In this document: piece by piece, positions 33,968-39,753 of the stretch
How positions within the stretch are numbered: position 1 is the stretch's first letter
How the letters are laid out: every line of letters starts with the position of its first letter
Source: an uncultured Bacteroidales bacterium
GTDB lineage: Bacteria > Bacteroidota > Bacteroidia > Bacteroidales > Bacteroidaceae
Direction of reading: 5' to 3'
Assembly: GCA_902800305.1 (NCBI GenBank)
Contig: CADCDP010000043.1
Coordinates: forward strand, 1 to 39,753
Length of the DNA stretch: 39,753 nt
The notes under the pieces: generated by a model
What the model saw: only the letters and a program-made list of their open reading frames with translations
The model's database searches: none
What the model was told of the DNA's origin: nothing
Program-made: the position numbers and the translations under genes

Positions 33968-33975
33968 TACCTTTG
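33968..33975 (+). promoter_or_regulatory. Plus-strand -7 element for yicC
   Basis: TACCTTTG at 33968-33975, 24 bases before the ATG of yicC. It mirrors the minus-strand element 43 bases to the left; both are followed by CAC. The repeats TATCATT (x3, 33931-33951) lie between the divergent promoters. Confidence 0.6.
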
Positions 33976-33998
33976 CACCCAAATTAACGCTTTACAAC

Positions 33999-34874
33999 AT
34001 GATACAATCAATGACAGGCTACGGCAAATGCGTCGTGGCATACAACGGAAAGAAGATTCACGCAGAAGTAAAATCACTCAACAGCAAATCGCTGGACATC
34101 ACAGCACGCATCGCCCCCATCTACCGAGAGAAAGAGATGGAGATGCGCCAAATCATGCAGCAGAAACTGGAACGCGGCAAAGTTGATTTCGTCCTGTGGG
34201 TCGAAAAAGACGATGCCGCACTCGCCTCACCCATCAACATGGCACTCGTCAGCGCCTACAAGCAACAGATTGAGCAGATGCAGCAGACACTTGGACTGCC
34301 TGCACCTGAAGACTGGTACGCCACCCTCCTTCGTCTCCCCGACGTGTTCACCCACACCGAAATGGAAGTCCTTTCCGACGAAGAATGGGCTGAAGCACGC
34401 AAAGCCGTCGAAGGAGCCGTTGACGAATTGGTGGCATTCCGTCAGCAGGAAGGTCTCGCCTTGGCGAAGAAGTTCCAAGAGAAGATAGACAACATCGCCA
34501 CGCTGCTAGCTTCCATCGAACCCTTCGAGCAGGGACGCACCGAAAAAATCCGTCAGCGCATCCTCGACGCTCTGGAGCAGAATATCGGTGTGGATTACGA
34601 CAAGAACCGCCTCGAACAAGAGATGATTTACTACATCGAGAAGCTCGACATTTCCGAAGAGAAACAACGGCTCACCAACCACCTCCGCTACTTCATCGAA
34701 ACCATGAAGGACGGTCACGGTCAGGGCAAGAAACTCGGCTTTATCGCCCAAGAGATGGGACGCGAAATCAACACCACTGGCTCCAAGTCCAACCAAGCCG
34801 AGATGCAGAACATCGTCGTTCGCATGAAAGACGAACTCGAACAAATCAAAGAACAAGTGCTCAATGTGATGTAA
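33999..34874 (+). CDS. yicC: YicC/YloC family endoribonuclease
   Basis: 291 residues, full length. Starts MIQSMTGYGKC and has EVKSLNSKSLDI, RGKVDFVLWV and the C-terminal DUF1732 part FIAQEMGREINTTGSKSNQAEMQNIVVRMKDELE. Members form hexameric clamps that cleave RNA. The next gene is gmk, a very common pairing in bacteria. Confidence 0.94.
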   Translation: MIQSMTGYGKCVVAYNGKKIHAEVKSLNSKSLDITARIAPIYREKEMEMRQIMQQKLERGKVDFVLWVEKDDAALASPINMALVSAYKQQIEQMQQTLGLPAPEDWYATLLRLPDVFTHTEMEVLSDEEWAEARKAVEGAVDELVAFRQQEGLALAKKFQEKIDNIATLLASIEPFEQGRTEKIRQRILDALEQNIGVDYDKNRLEQEMIYYIEKLDISEEKQRLTNHLRYFIETMKDGHGQGKKLGFIAQEMGREINTTGSKSNQAEMQNIVVRMKDELEQIKEQVLNVM

Positions 34875-34891
34875 AGTTTATTTAAGTCAGC

Positions 34892-35080
34892 GTTTTTAAA
34901 GTCATAGAATTAAAAGAATTTAAAGAGCTATGCAGGGGTTCGGAATTCGCCTTCGGCGCGGAGAATTTCAAGACCTTGCGGCTTGTTTCCTTACACCGCG
35001 TCAGCTTCTTGTAATTCTCAGCCGCTTGCGGAATTCTTATTTCTTGAAATCCTTTAAATTCTTTGACTTGAATACTTTAA
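34892..35080. repeat. Imperfect inverted-repeat element between yicC and gmk
   Basis: AAAGAATTTAAAG (34913-34925) and CTTTAAATTCTTT (35052-35064) are exact reverse complements over 13 bases. Outside them lie TTTAAAGT and ACTTTAA, and inside a GC-rich core has GCCTTCGGCGC and two CTTGCGG words. The whole element is about 190 bases and fills almost the entire gap. It could be a small non-autonomous mobile element or a processed mRNA structure. Confidence 0.55.
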
Positions 35081-35099
35081 ACTCTAAACTTTATGCTTT

Positions 35100-35687
35100 A
35101 TGAAAAATGAAGGAAAACTGATTATCTTCGCTGCCCCTTCTGGGTCAGGCAAATCCACCTTAATCAATTTTATGATGGACAACGGAGGCCGTGACGAGTT
35201 CCGCATCCACTTCTCCGTCTCCGCCACCTCCCGCCTTCCGCGAGGCAACGAGAAGGATGGCAAGGAATACCACTTTTACACAGCCGACGAGTTCCGCCAA
35301 AAGATAGCCAATGGCGACTTCATCGAGTACGAAGAAGTCTATACCAACAAGTTCTATGGAACCCTCAAGTCGGAAGTGGAACCGTGGCTGGAAAACGGTT
35401 ACAACGTAGCCTTCGACATCGATGTCAACGGAGCCAAGCGCCTTAAGAAGATCTACGGCAAACGTGCCATCAGCATCTTCATCCAGCCCCCCAGCATCGA
35501 AGAGCTTCGCCGTCGCCTCGAAAAGCGTGGCACTGAGACTCCCGAAGTCATCGAGCAGCGCATCCAACGTGCCCAATTTGAAATTGAGCAAGCCCCCAAC
35601 TTCGATGAAGTCGTCGTCAACGACAACCTCGAAGTGGCACAAGTCGAAGTGCTCTCACTCGTCGAAGACTTTCTGGAGGAAGAATAG
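35100..35687 (+). CDS. gmk: Guanylate kinase
   Basis: 195 residues. P-loop APSGSGKSTL, GMP-binding FSVSATSRLPRGNEKDGKEYHF, FIEYEEVYTNKFYGT, and LKKIYGKRAISIFIQPPS. Phosphorylates GMP to GDP. In many Bacteroidetes nadD follows gmk; here the next item is array D, so the operon is cut short. Confidence 0.96.
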   Translation: MKNEGKLIIFAAPSGSGKSTLINFMMDNGGRDEFRIHFSVSATSRLPRGNEKDGKEYHFYTADEFRQKIANGDFIEYEEVYTNKFYGTLKSEVEPWLENGYNVAFDIDVNGAKRLKKIYGKRAISIFIQPPSIEELRRRLEKRGTETPEVIEQRIQRAQFEIEQAPNFDEVVVNDNLEVAQVEVLSLVEDFLEEE

Positions 35688-35731
35688 CATCATTCCTTCT
35701 CTCACCAATCATACAGAACTTTCACATCTTG

Positions 35732-35823
35732 TGTAGTAAGTACTACATGCTCGGTGTAGCACTTACTACACACCGTATGTAGCAATTGCTACACGCCGCA
35801 TGTAGCAATCGCTACACATCGGA
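35732..35823. repeat. Palindromic tandem array D (23-base period, four units)
   Basis: TGTAG begins units at 35732, 35755, 35778 and 35801, exactly 23 bases apart. Each unit is a 16-base palindrome plus a seven-base spacer. The third is perfect (TGTAGCAATTGCTACA); the first is TGTAGTAAGTACTACA. It starts 44 bases after the gmk stop. No U-run follows. Confidence 0.85.
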
Positions 35824-35946
35824 TCGAACAAATGTAGCAAAGAATTCAGCAGCGGGTAATTTCAGTTGTTTACATTTTGTAATCAACTCGTCTGCTCCTT
35901 CCTGTTTCAGACGCTTCTTCAACACAGCCCAGTAGGTACTTGCTCC
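35812..35946 (-). pseudogene. Fragment resembling a BRO/DinD-type phage antirepressor
   Basis: On the minus strand the frame ending at 35812 reads YWAVLKKRLKQEG followed by ADELITKCKQLKLPAAEFF, close to the segment of BRO-N/DinD-like proteins with pattern YWxxLKxRLKxEG then LVTNCxxLKLxAADGK. The similarity stops there; the frame ends inside array D and upstream it dissolves into a CTTGCTACGCTTG repeat. It looks like a remnant of a mobile-element gene. Assignment rests on motif memory only. Confidence 0.45.
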
Positions 35947-36008
35947 ACGGGGGGATAGCCAACAAGCGTAGCAAGCGTGTGACGCATCGCCAACGATCTG
36001 TCAAGCAT

Positions 36009-36045
36009 GGAGGGACGTTCCCAACTCGGAACGCCCCTCCTTTTT
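36009..36045 (+). terminator. Intrinsic terminator
   Basis: GGAGGG (36009-36014)/CCCTCC (36035-36040) and CGTTCC/GGAACG enclose a six-base loop, followed by TTTTT (36041-36045). It may end read-through from yicC-gmk. Confidence 0.8.
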
Positions 36046-36046
36046 A

Positions 36047-36210
36047 TATACTGTGCATCACAAGGAAAACACCATAAACACCTATTTTTACATAAAAAGA
36101 GCTGCGTCTCAGCATAGCCCAAGCAAGCTTGGCTCTGCGTTCGACTTGCTTCTTTTTTCTCCTTCAATCCAGAAAAAAACATCATTTCCTCTTTTTTCTT
36201 TAACAAAAAA
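36047..36210. other. Gap without a gene
   Basis: Holds one hairpin, AGCCCAAGC with GCTTGGCT (36115-36134), flanked by GCGTCTCAGC and CTCTGCG words, then T-rich DNA. No coding frame. Confidence 0.45.
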
Positions 36211-36241
36211 TTGCAAAAGAAAACAAAATTCTCTAATTTTG
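36211..36241 (+). promoter_or_regulatory. Promoter of the structured RNA or leader
   Basis: TTG (36211-36213), 20 bases, TAATTTTG (36234-36241), consensus with optimal spacing. Predicted start near 36248, almost 380 bases before the next ORF. Confidence 0.7.
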
Positions 36242-36247
36242 CCATCG

Positions 36248-36580
36248 ATTCGGAAGCGCAGTGGCGTGGAAGAGTTACGGCTGAAACCGCAAGGTGAAGG
36301 CTGTCTTTTTGGTTAAGGACGTTTACGGACGTTTTCTTCTACAGTATGAATCTCGCAAGTTTAGACCAGAAGAAACGACAACGGAGCGTCCACGTGTGGA
36401 TTGTTATACTCCACGTTCATCTCTTGCCTTAAACGGCAAGGATGGGTGTATCTGTATATCATCCTTGGACGTGGGCTGATGGCGTTGTCTATTCTGGTCG
36501 AAGGCAATGCGAGAGCCCATACTGTAGGATAGACAAGAAGTACAGACACCCACGTCTTTCCATATTCTCAACTTTTTTAC
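36248..36580 (+). ncRNA. Candidate long rod-shaped structured RNA
   Basis: No ORF of note, but a nested series of long-range helices: AAGGACG (36315-36321)/CGTCTTT (36553-36559), TTCTT (36334-36338)/AAGAA (36535-36539), CTACAGTATG (36339-36348)/CATACTGTAG (36518-36527), TCTCGCA (36351-36357)/TGCGAGA (36508-36514), GACCAGAA (36364-36371)/TTCTGGTC (36492-36499), GACAACG (36377-36383)/CGTTGTC (36483-36489), CGTCCA (36387-36392)/TGGACG (36466-36471). The tip has hairpins including CTTGCC/GGCAAG (36423-36440). GACGTGGG (36468-36475) can also pair with CCCACGTC (36549-36556), a competing fold. TTTTTT follows at 36573. It may be a free RNA, 6S-like in general shape, or a riboswitch-like leader of the next gene. 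Confidence 0.6.
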
Positions 36581-36626
36581 TAACGAGCTAAATCCGAGGT
36601 GTCTATAGGCTACAAAAACATACTAT

Positions 36627-37790
36627 ATGAAGAAGCCTATACTCATGTTTAACCTGCTCGCCCTCATCGCATGGTGCTGGGTCACACCGACGAGGGCACA
36701 AGAGACAACCGACCAGATTGTGCTAAGCGAATTGACCTACGATGATGTTGCGGAAGCCTACCGCTTCACTGTCAGCCTCGAAGGGTCACGCATCTACACG
36801 GCTTACAACATGGACATCTTCTTACCCGAAGGCATCAGTGTTGTTTTCGAAAACAACAAATATAAAGTGTCCATGCTAAAAACTACTAAAGCTGTATATC
36901 CCTATTCCACCAGCGAAGAGTGGGATGACGACTCGGGAGACTACAAAGAAGTGAAGACTTATTCCCACACACTCAGTGCGTCCATGCCCACCGAACGGCA
37001 ACTACGTGTGGCATGTAGTTCACAGGCCAACGACGATTTCACAAAAACGTCCGGTGATCTATTCAGAGTCTATGTTACAGTAGATGCCAGCACACTCAAC
37101 TTGTTCTCTCCCAAACCTCTCGTCAAGGTGTCTGGCATAGCCTTGGCACAAGCAGACGCAACACAACAGACACCTGCCGATTTCAGCTGTCGTCCGTTCT
37201 CCACAGGCATTCCCACTGAGCGCGAACTACCCATCAACATCAGCGCGAGCAACCAAGTGGGCACGCTCATTCTGCCTTTCGATGCAGCACTCCCTGAGGG
37301 CGTGAAGGCTTACACCTGCAACGGTGCCGATGGCGAACAGACGCTGACGCTCGAAGCCGCCACCTCCTTCGAGGCTTGCAAACCTTACATCGTGTATGCT
37401 GCGAGTGGGTATAGTGGCATCATCAGCGGAACGGTTGACCTCTCTACCACCTACCCCGACGAAGACATCTACACCGAGGGCTACCTGACAGGCGTACTCT
37501 CCACCACCGTGGTTAACACTGGCTACATCCTTCAGAACCAAGGCGAGGGTCCCACTTTCTACGCTGCCGAGGGTAGCAATTTCATGCTCTCCGCTGGCCG
37601 CTGCTACCTCACCCCGTCCAGTCCCCTATCTGCCAAAGCCTTACACCTCAGCTTTGAAGAGGCGGACGGTATCGATGGTGTACAAACAACCACCACTCCC
37701 GATGTTTACCACGACCTGTCGGGCCGTCGCGTGATACAACCCACCAAAGGTATATACATCCAAGACAGAAAGAAGGTGCTGGTCAAATAA
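36627..37790 (+). CDS. Secreted protein with T9SS-like C-terminal tail
   Basis: 387 residues. Signal peptide ends at PTRAQ (about 25). The N-terminal half has beta-rich, cohesin-like strands (TVSLEGSRIYTAYNMDIFLPEGISV); the middle resembles repeated beta-sandwich segments of Prevotella surface proteins (LILPFDAALPEGVKAYTC). The tail VYHDLSGRRVIQPTKGIYI followed by KKVLVK is the short sorting-like ending common in this group. No enzyme motif. Preceded by the long structured RNA region, which may be its 5' leader. Confidence 0.7.
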   Translation: MKKPILMFNLLALIAWCWVTPTRAQETTDQIVLSELTYDDVAEAYRFTVSLEGSRIYTAYNMDIFLPEGISVVFENNKYKVSMLKTTKAVYPYSTSEEWDDDSGDYKEVKTYSHTLSASMPTERQLRVACSSQANDDFTKTSGDLFRVYVTVDASTLNLFSPKPLVKVSGIALAQADATQQTPADFSCRPFSTGIPTERELPINISASNQVGTLILPFDAALPEGVKAYTCNGADGEQTLTLEAATSFEACKPYIVYAASGYSGIISGTVDLSTTYPDEDIYTEGYLTGVLSTTVVNTGYILQNQGEGPTFYAAEGSNFMLSAGRCYLTPSSPLSAKALHLSFEEADGIDGVQTTTTPDVYHDLSGRRVIQPTKGIYIQDRKKVLVK

Positions 37791-37831
37791 AACTCTCATG
37801 AAAATTGTACATACCCCCAAAAAGAAAGCCT

Positions 37832-38458
37832 ATGGATACAAAAAAATGGAAAGAGGTTGACACTTTTCTGCAACGCTGCTTTGAGCGTTTCGGCTCCATG
37901 AATAAGAACGACTACGAAGTGGAACTGATGTACCTTTATCTCAACAACGAAGGTAAAGACAAGTCAGACCATTTCATCAGCACGTATTTGAAAATGCCCA
38001 TCTCAAAAGTGAAGCGCCTGCGCTATGAGGTGGATTTACAACACCCCAAAGACAAGGATTTCTACAAGAATGAATTCTACACTATTGTCACTACCAAAAC
38101 CTTCAAGAACGACAATCAAGGGAACATTCTCATTGCCGTCAACAACAAAGCTCTCAGAGAATACTTGAGTGAGTTGATTGAAGAGAAGGGCAGTTTTTTT
38201 GATTGCAACTTCACGGGTAACATCATCAAACTCACCCCTATCGATTTGGTGCTGCTCATTGCTGACTTTGAAGACAAAAAGAACATTTCTGAACGCGCCG
38301 CAAAATGTATTGCAGAAAATAGCAAAGGACTTCCCCAAGACGGTTGGGCAGATGCCTCAGATTTCCTAAAATCTGTTTTTAAGGATGCTGCTATGGCTGT
38401 TGCACCCAACGTGATTACCTTTTTAATTAATTATTTCAATACTGTCAAAACAAAATAA
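37832..38458 (+). CDS. Protein of unknown function
   Basis: 208 residues from the ATG at 37832; an in-frame TTG at 37805 is less likely. Cytoplasmic by composition: charged N-terminal half with KNDYEVELMYLYLNNEGKDKSDHFI and many Lys, then a helical C-terminal part ending in a hydrophobic stretch (AMAVAPNVITFLINYF) that might touch a membrane. I recognise no family. It is 41 bases after the secreted-protein gene and two bases before the BspA-like ORF. Confidence 0.6.
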   Translation: MDTKKWKEVDTFLQRCFERFGSMNKNDYEVELMYLYLNNEGKDKSDHFISTYLKMPISKVKRLRYEVDLQHPKDKDFYKNEFYTIVTTKTFKNDNQGNILIAVNNKALREYLSELIEEKGSFFDCNFTGNIIKLTPIDLVLLIADFEDKKNISERAAKCIAENSKGLPQDGWADASDFLKSVFKDAAMAVAPNVITFLINYFNTVKTK

Positions 38459-38460
38459 CT

Positions 38461-38796
38461 ATGAAGACAAAACATTTTCTTATTACATTACTGATGTGCT
38501 GTGTAAGCATTGGCATGTCGGCAGCAGAATGGACAGATACCAATGGAACTGTGTGGAAATTCACCACAAATGGCTCCAATGCAACACTCATTGATGGTTC
38601 ATACGGTATGCCCTGTATAAGTGGTACCATACCCACAACTCTTACGATTCCCTCGACTGTATATATAGGAGAGACAGCCTATTCTGTCAATAAGATTGGC
38701 GATTACGCTTTCTATGGCTGTTCGGACCTCACATCCATCAACATTCCAGAAGGGGTCACGTCCATTGGCTCTACTGCTTTCTATGGCTGTATTTAG
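38461..38796 (+). CDS. Truncated BspA-like leucine-rich repeat protein
   Basis: 111 residues. Signal peptide ends near GMSAAE (about 22). Then a typical BspA N-terminal strand region and only about one and a half LRR_5 repeats (KIGDYAFYGCSDLTSINIPEGVTSIGSTAFYGC) before a TAG. Relatives have many such repeats, so the protein is cut mid-repeat. The stop lies in the palindrome TTTAGAG-TC-CTCTAAA (38792-38807), just before mobile-element DNA, so insertion is the likely cause. It may be non-functional. Confidence 0.75.
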   Translation: MKTKHFLITLLMCCVSIGMSAAEWTDTNGTVWKFTTNGSNATLIDGSYGMPCISGTIPTTLTIPSTVYIGETAYSVNKIGDYAFYGCSDLTSINIPEGVTSIGSTAFYGCI

Positions 38797-38807
38797 AGTC
38801 CTCTAAA
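38792..38807. other. Palindrome at the presumed element junction
   Basis: TTTAGAG and CTCTAAA are separated by two bases at the point where the leucine-rich repeat reading breaks off. A short symmetric site at such a junction could be the core of an integrase attachment site. No second copy is in the window. Confidence 0.35.
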
Positions 38808-38886
38808 CAACCATAAACAATGAAAAACACATAGAGATAAGCATCTGTATATCAACTACTTTTAGATTTTAACACTTCGGACTTGC

Positions 38887-38920
38887 TTTTTGGTGGTTCT
38901 CAAAAATCCGCTTATCTTTG
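38887..38920 (+). promoter_or_regulatory. Promoter directed into the element
   Basis: TTTTTG (38887-38892), 20 bases, TATCTTTG (38913-38920), a consensus match. The predicted start near 38926 lies inside the following tandem repeat, and the next gene rightward is the zinc-finger ORF at 39194. Confidence 0.65.
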
Positions 38921-38966
38921 CAACGCATTTCTACCGCGGAGATGCAACGCATTTCTACCGCGGAGA
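38919..38966. repeat. Exact 24-base tandem duplication over a transcription start
   Basis: Two identical 24-base units (38919-38942 and 38943-38966) beginning TGCAACGCATTTCTACCGCG. The core TCTACCGCGGAGA is nearly palindromic. The first copy begins inside the -7 element, so both copies lie in the first transcribed bases. Confidence 0.85.
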
Positions 38967-39002
38967 ATTTTGAGGGCTTTTATTTAGCCATCTCATGGAC
39001 AG

Positions 39003-39140
39003 GGTTGACAAAGGTTGACAAGAGTGTACAACGGTTGACTGATTAACGAAAGGGAAAGAAGCAAGGAAGTGACCTCATTTGAAGAACGTGACATCGTGGA
39101 ATGAGTTGACAATGGATGTCAATGATTGACGAAAGTTCAC
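39003..39140. repeat. Cluster of TTGAC repeats
   Basis: GGTTGAC or GTTGAC occurs at about 39003, 39013, 39033 and 39103, with ATTGAC and an inverted TGTCAA near 39116-39130. The repeats are irregularly spaced over about 130 bases in a stretch without a gene. They could be binding sites for an integrase or excision factor. Confidence 0.5.
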
Positions 39141-39193
39141 TCCGTGGCGGTTTGCATGAAATTGATTGTAAAACCACATAAAAAAGGAGTCAA

Positions 39194-39307
39194 ATGAGAA
39201 AGACAAGAAAATGCGCCTTCTGCGGCAAGGAGTTCACTTGTAACAGCGGCTCGCAGAGGTATTGTTCAGAACATTGTGCTTTCTTAAGGCAGTCCAGCCA
39301 GTTATAG
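39194..39307 (+). CDS. Zinc-finger N-terminal part of a split mobile-element regulator
   Basis: 37 residues. Two Cys pairs, CAFCGKEF and YCSEHC, form a small zinc knuckle. In Bacteroidetes mobile elements this knuckle is normally the N-terminus of a longer helix-turn-helix protein. Here the frame stops (TAG at 39305) just where the helix-turn-helix part begins one frame back. A Shine-Dalgarno-like AAGGAG lies eight bases upstream. Confidence 0.65.
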   Translation: MRKTRKCAFCGKEFTCNSGSQRYCSEHCAFLRQSSQL

Positions 39308-39753
39308 ACATCGCCAGCCAGGAGTACCTCACATTCTCCAAGGCAGCCATCCTCATGGGATGTTCCCGTCAGTACGTTTACAAGTTGGTAAACGAGGGTA
39401 AACTACCTGCATCACGAATCAGCAACCGAATGGCATTTATCCGAAAGGCAGACATTGAGAAAATGCTTGCAGGAAATCCCTATCATAGAGTGTTGCCTGG
39501 TGCTTCGTTAAACAAACCAAGCAAGAAACCATCTCATTTGTCTTCTTCCCTTTCGTCGAGGAAAGACAAGAACCACATACCAGAAATTGATATGCGGTCA
39601 TCAGAACCACTTGAATACATCTCTGGCGAGGACGTTATGGCTATCTACAAGGTAAAGAAGTCATGGCTCTATGTTTCAGCCAAGAGAAACAACATACCTG
39701 TGTGCAAGATTGCAGGCAAAAACTATTATAGCCGAAAGCACATGGATGCACTC
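39298..39753 (+). CDS. Excisionase-type helix-turn-helix protein, partial, frame-shifted from its zinc finger
   Basis: Open to the window end, 152 codons. It starts PVIDIASQEYLTFSKAAILM and continues with the MerR/excisionase-like helix GCSRQYVYKLVNEGKLPASRI and RRADIE-like FIRKADIEKML. After a Ser/Lys-rich linker a second helix-turn-helix follows: YISGEDVMAIYKVKKSWLY, then VCKIAGKNYYSRKHMDAL. There is no ATG at the start of this frame. The zinc-finger ORF would run into it by a -1 shift between about 39285 and 39300. Such proteins accompany tyrosine integrases in Bacteroidetes integrative elements, expected to the right of the window. Confidence 0.7.

Noticed and set aside
35732..35823. CRISPR array
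   Set aside because: The units are 16-base palindromes with 7-base spacers; real spacers are about 30 bases and unique, and no cas gene is present. The same holds for arrays A to C.
36248..36580. RNase P RNA, tmRNA or SRP RNA
   Set aside because: The conserved words of these RNAs (such as GAGGAAAGTCC for RNase P) are absent.
38797..39193. Insertion sequence
   Set aside because: No transposase coding or terminal inverted repeats are visible; the features fit an integrase-type element better.

Overview
The window looks like a chromosomal segment of a Bacteroidales bacterium, most likely Prevotella or a close relative. The signs are Bacteroidetes promoters (TTG or TTTG, about 20 bases, TAnnTTTG) before many genes, mostly A-rich start regions without Shine-Dalgarno sites, type IX secretion genes (porU, porV), BspA-type leucine-rich repeats, a C10 (streptopain/interpain) protease, DUF4230 and DUF4290 proteins, and a Bacteroidetes-type mobile-element regulator at the right edge. 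This is judged from sequence alone; no database was searched.

Layout. 1-271: promoter, boxA and leader of an rRNA operon read leftward out of the window. 272-3969: two secreted peptidases, DPP IV and a C10 protease with leucine-rich repeats. 4402-6594: two DUF4230 proteins convergent with a radical SAM protein. 6778-8805: a secreted CotH/ricin-like protein with a T9SS-like C-terminus. 9097-11970: the rplM-rpsI-rpsB-tsf operon with two long leaders and a strong terminator. 12095-15563: leftward genes for a 16-residue-repeat exported protein, glutathione peroxidase, an FMN reductase joined to rubredoxin by a -1 slippery A7 tract, a lipoprotein and a YbjQ protein. 15564-16415: an RNA-rich gap holding a tiny ORF with its own promoter and terminator, and a promoter that reads into a palindromic array. 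16416-22110: cca, a GH88/105 hydrolase, lpxK, thiL, nagB.

22207-33703 is one long leftward operon: tsaB, DUF4290, murA, rimM, dxr, rseP, an FAH-family gene, porU, porV, ispF. Junctions are overlapping or short. It combines tRNA modification, peptidoglycan and isoprenoid precursor synthesis, envelope proteolysis and T9SS maturation. Divergent from it, yicC and gmk read rightward from a promoter in the same 295-base gap.

35688-39753 is accessory: a palindromic array, a BRO-like gene scrap, a long rod-shaped candidate RNA, a secreted T9SS-like protein, an unknown protein, a truncated BspA-like ORF, a promoter followed by a 24-base tandem duplication, TTGAC repeats, and a zinc-finger/helix-turn-helix regulator split by a frame change. 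This probably marks the edge of an integrative element.

Best leads: the slippery joint between the FMN reductase and rubredoxin; tandem palindrome arrays with 21-23 base periods whose cores differ between loci while two share 14-base flanks; the rod-like RNA at 36310-36562; and the 22-codon ORF at 15800-15868. MurA carries Asp where the fosfomycin-targeted Cys normally sits.
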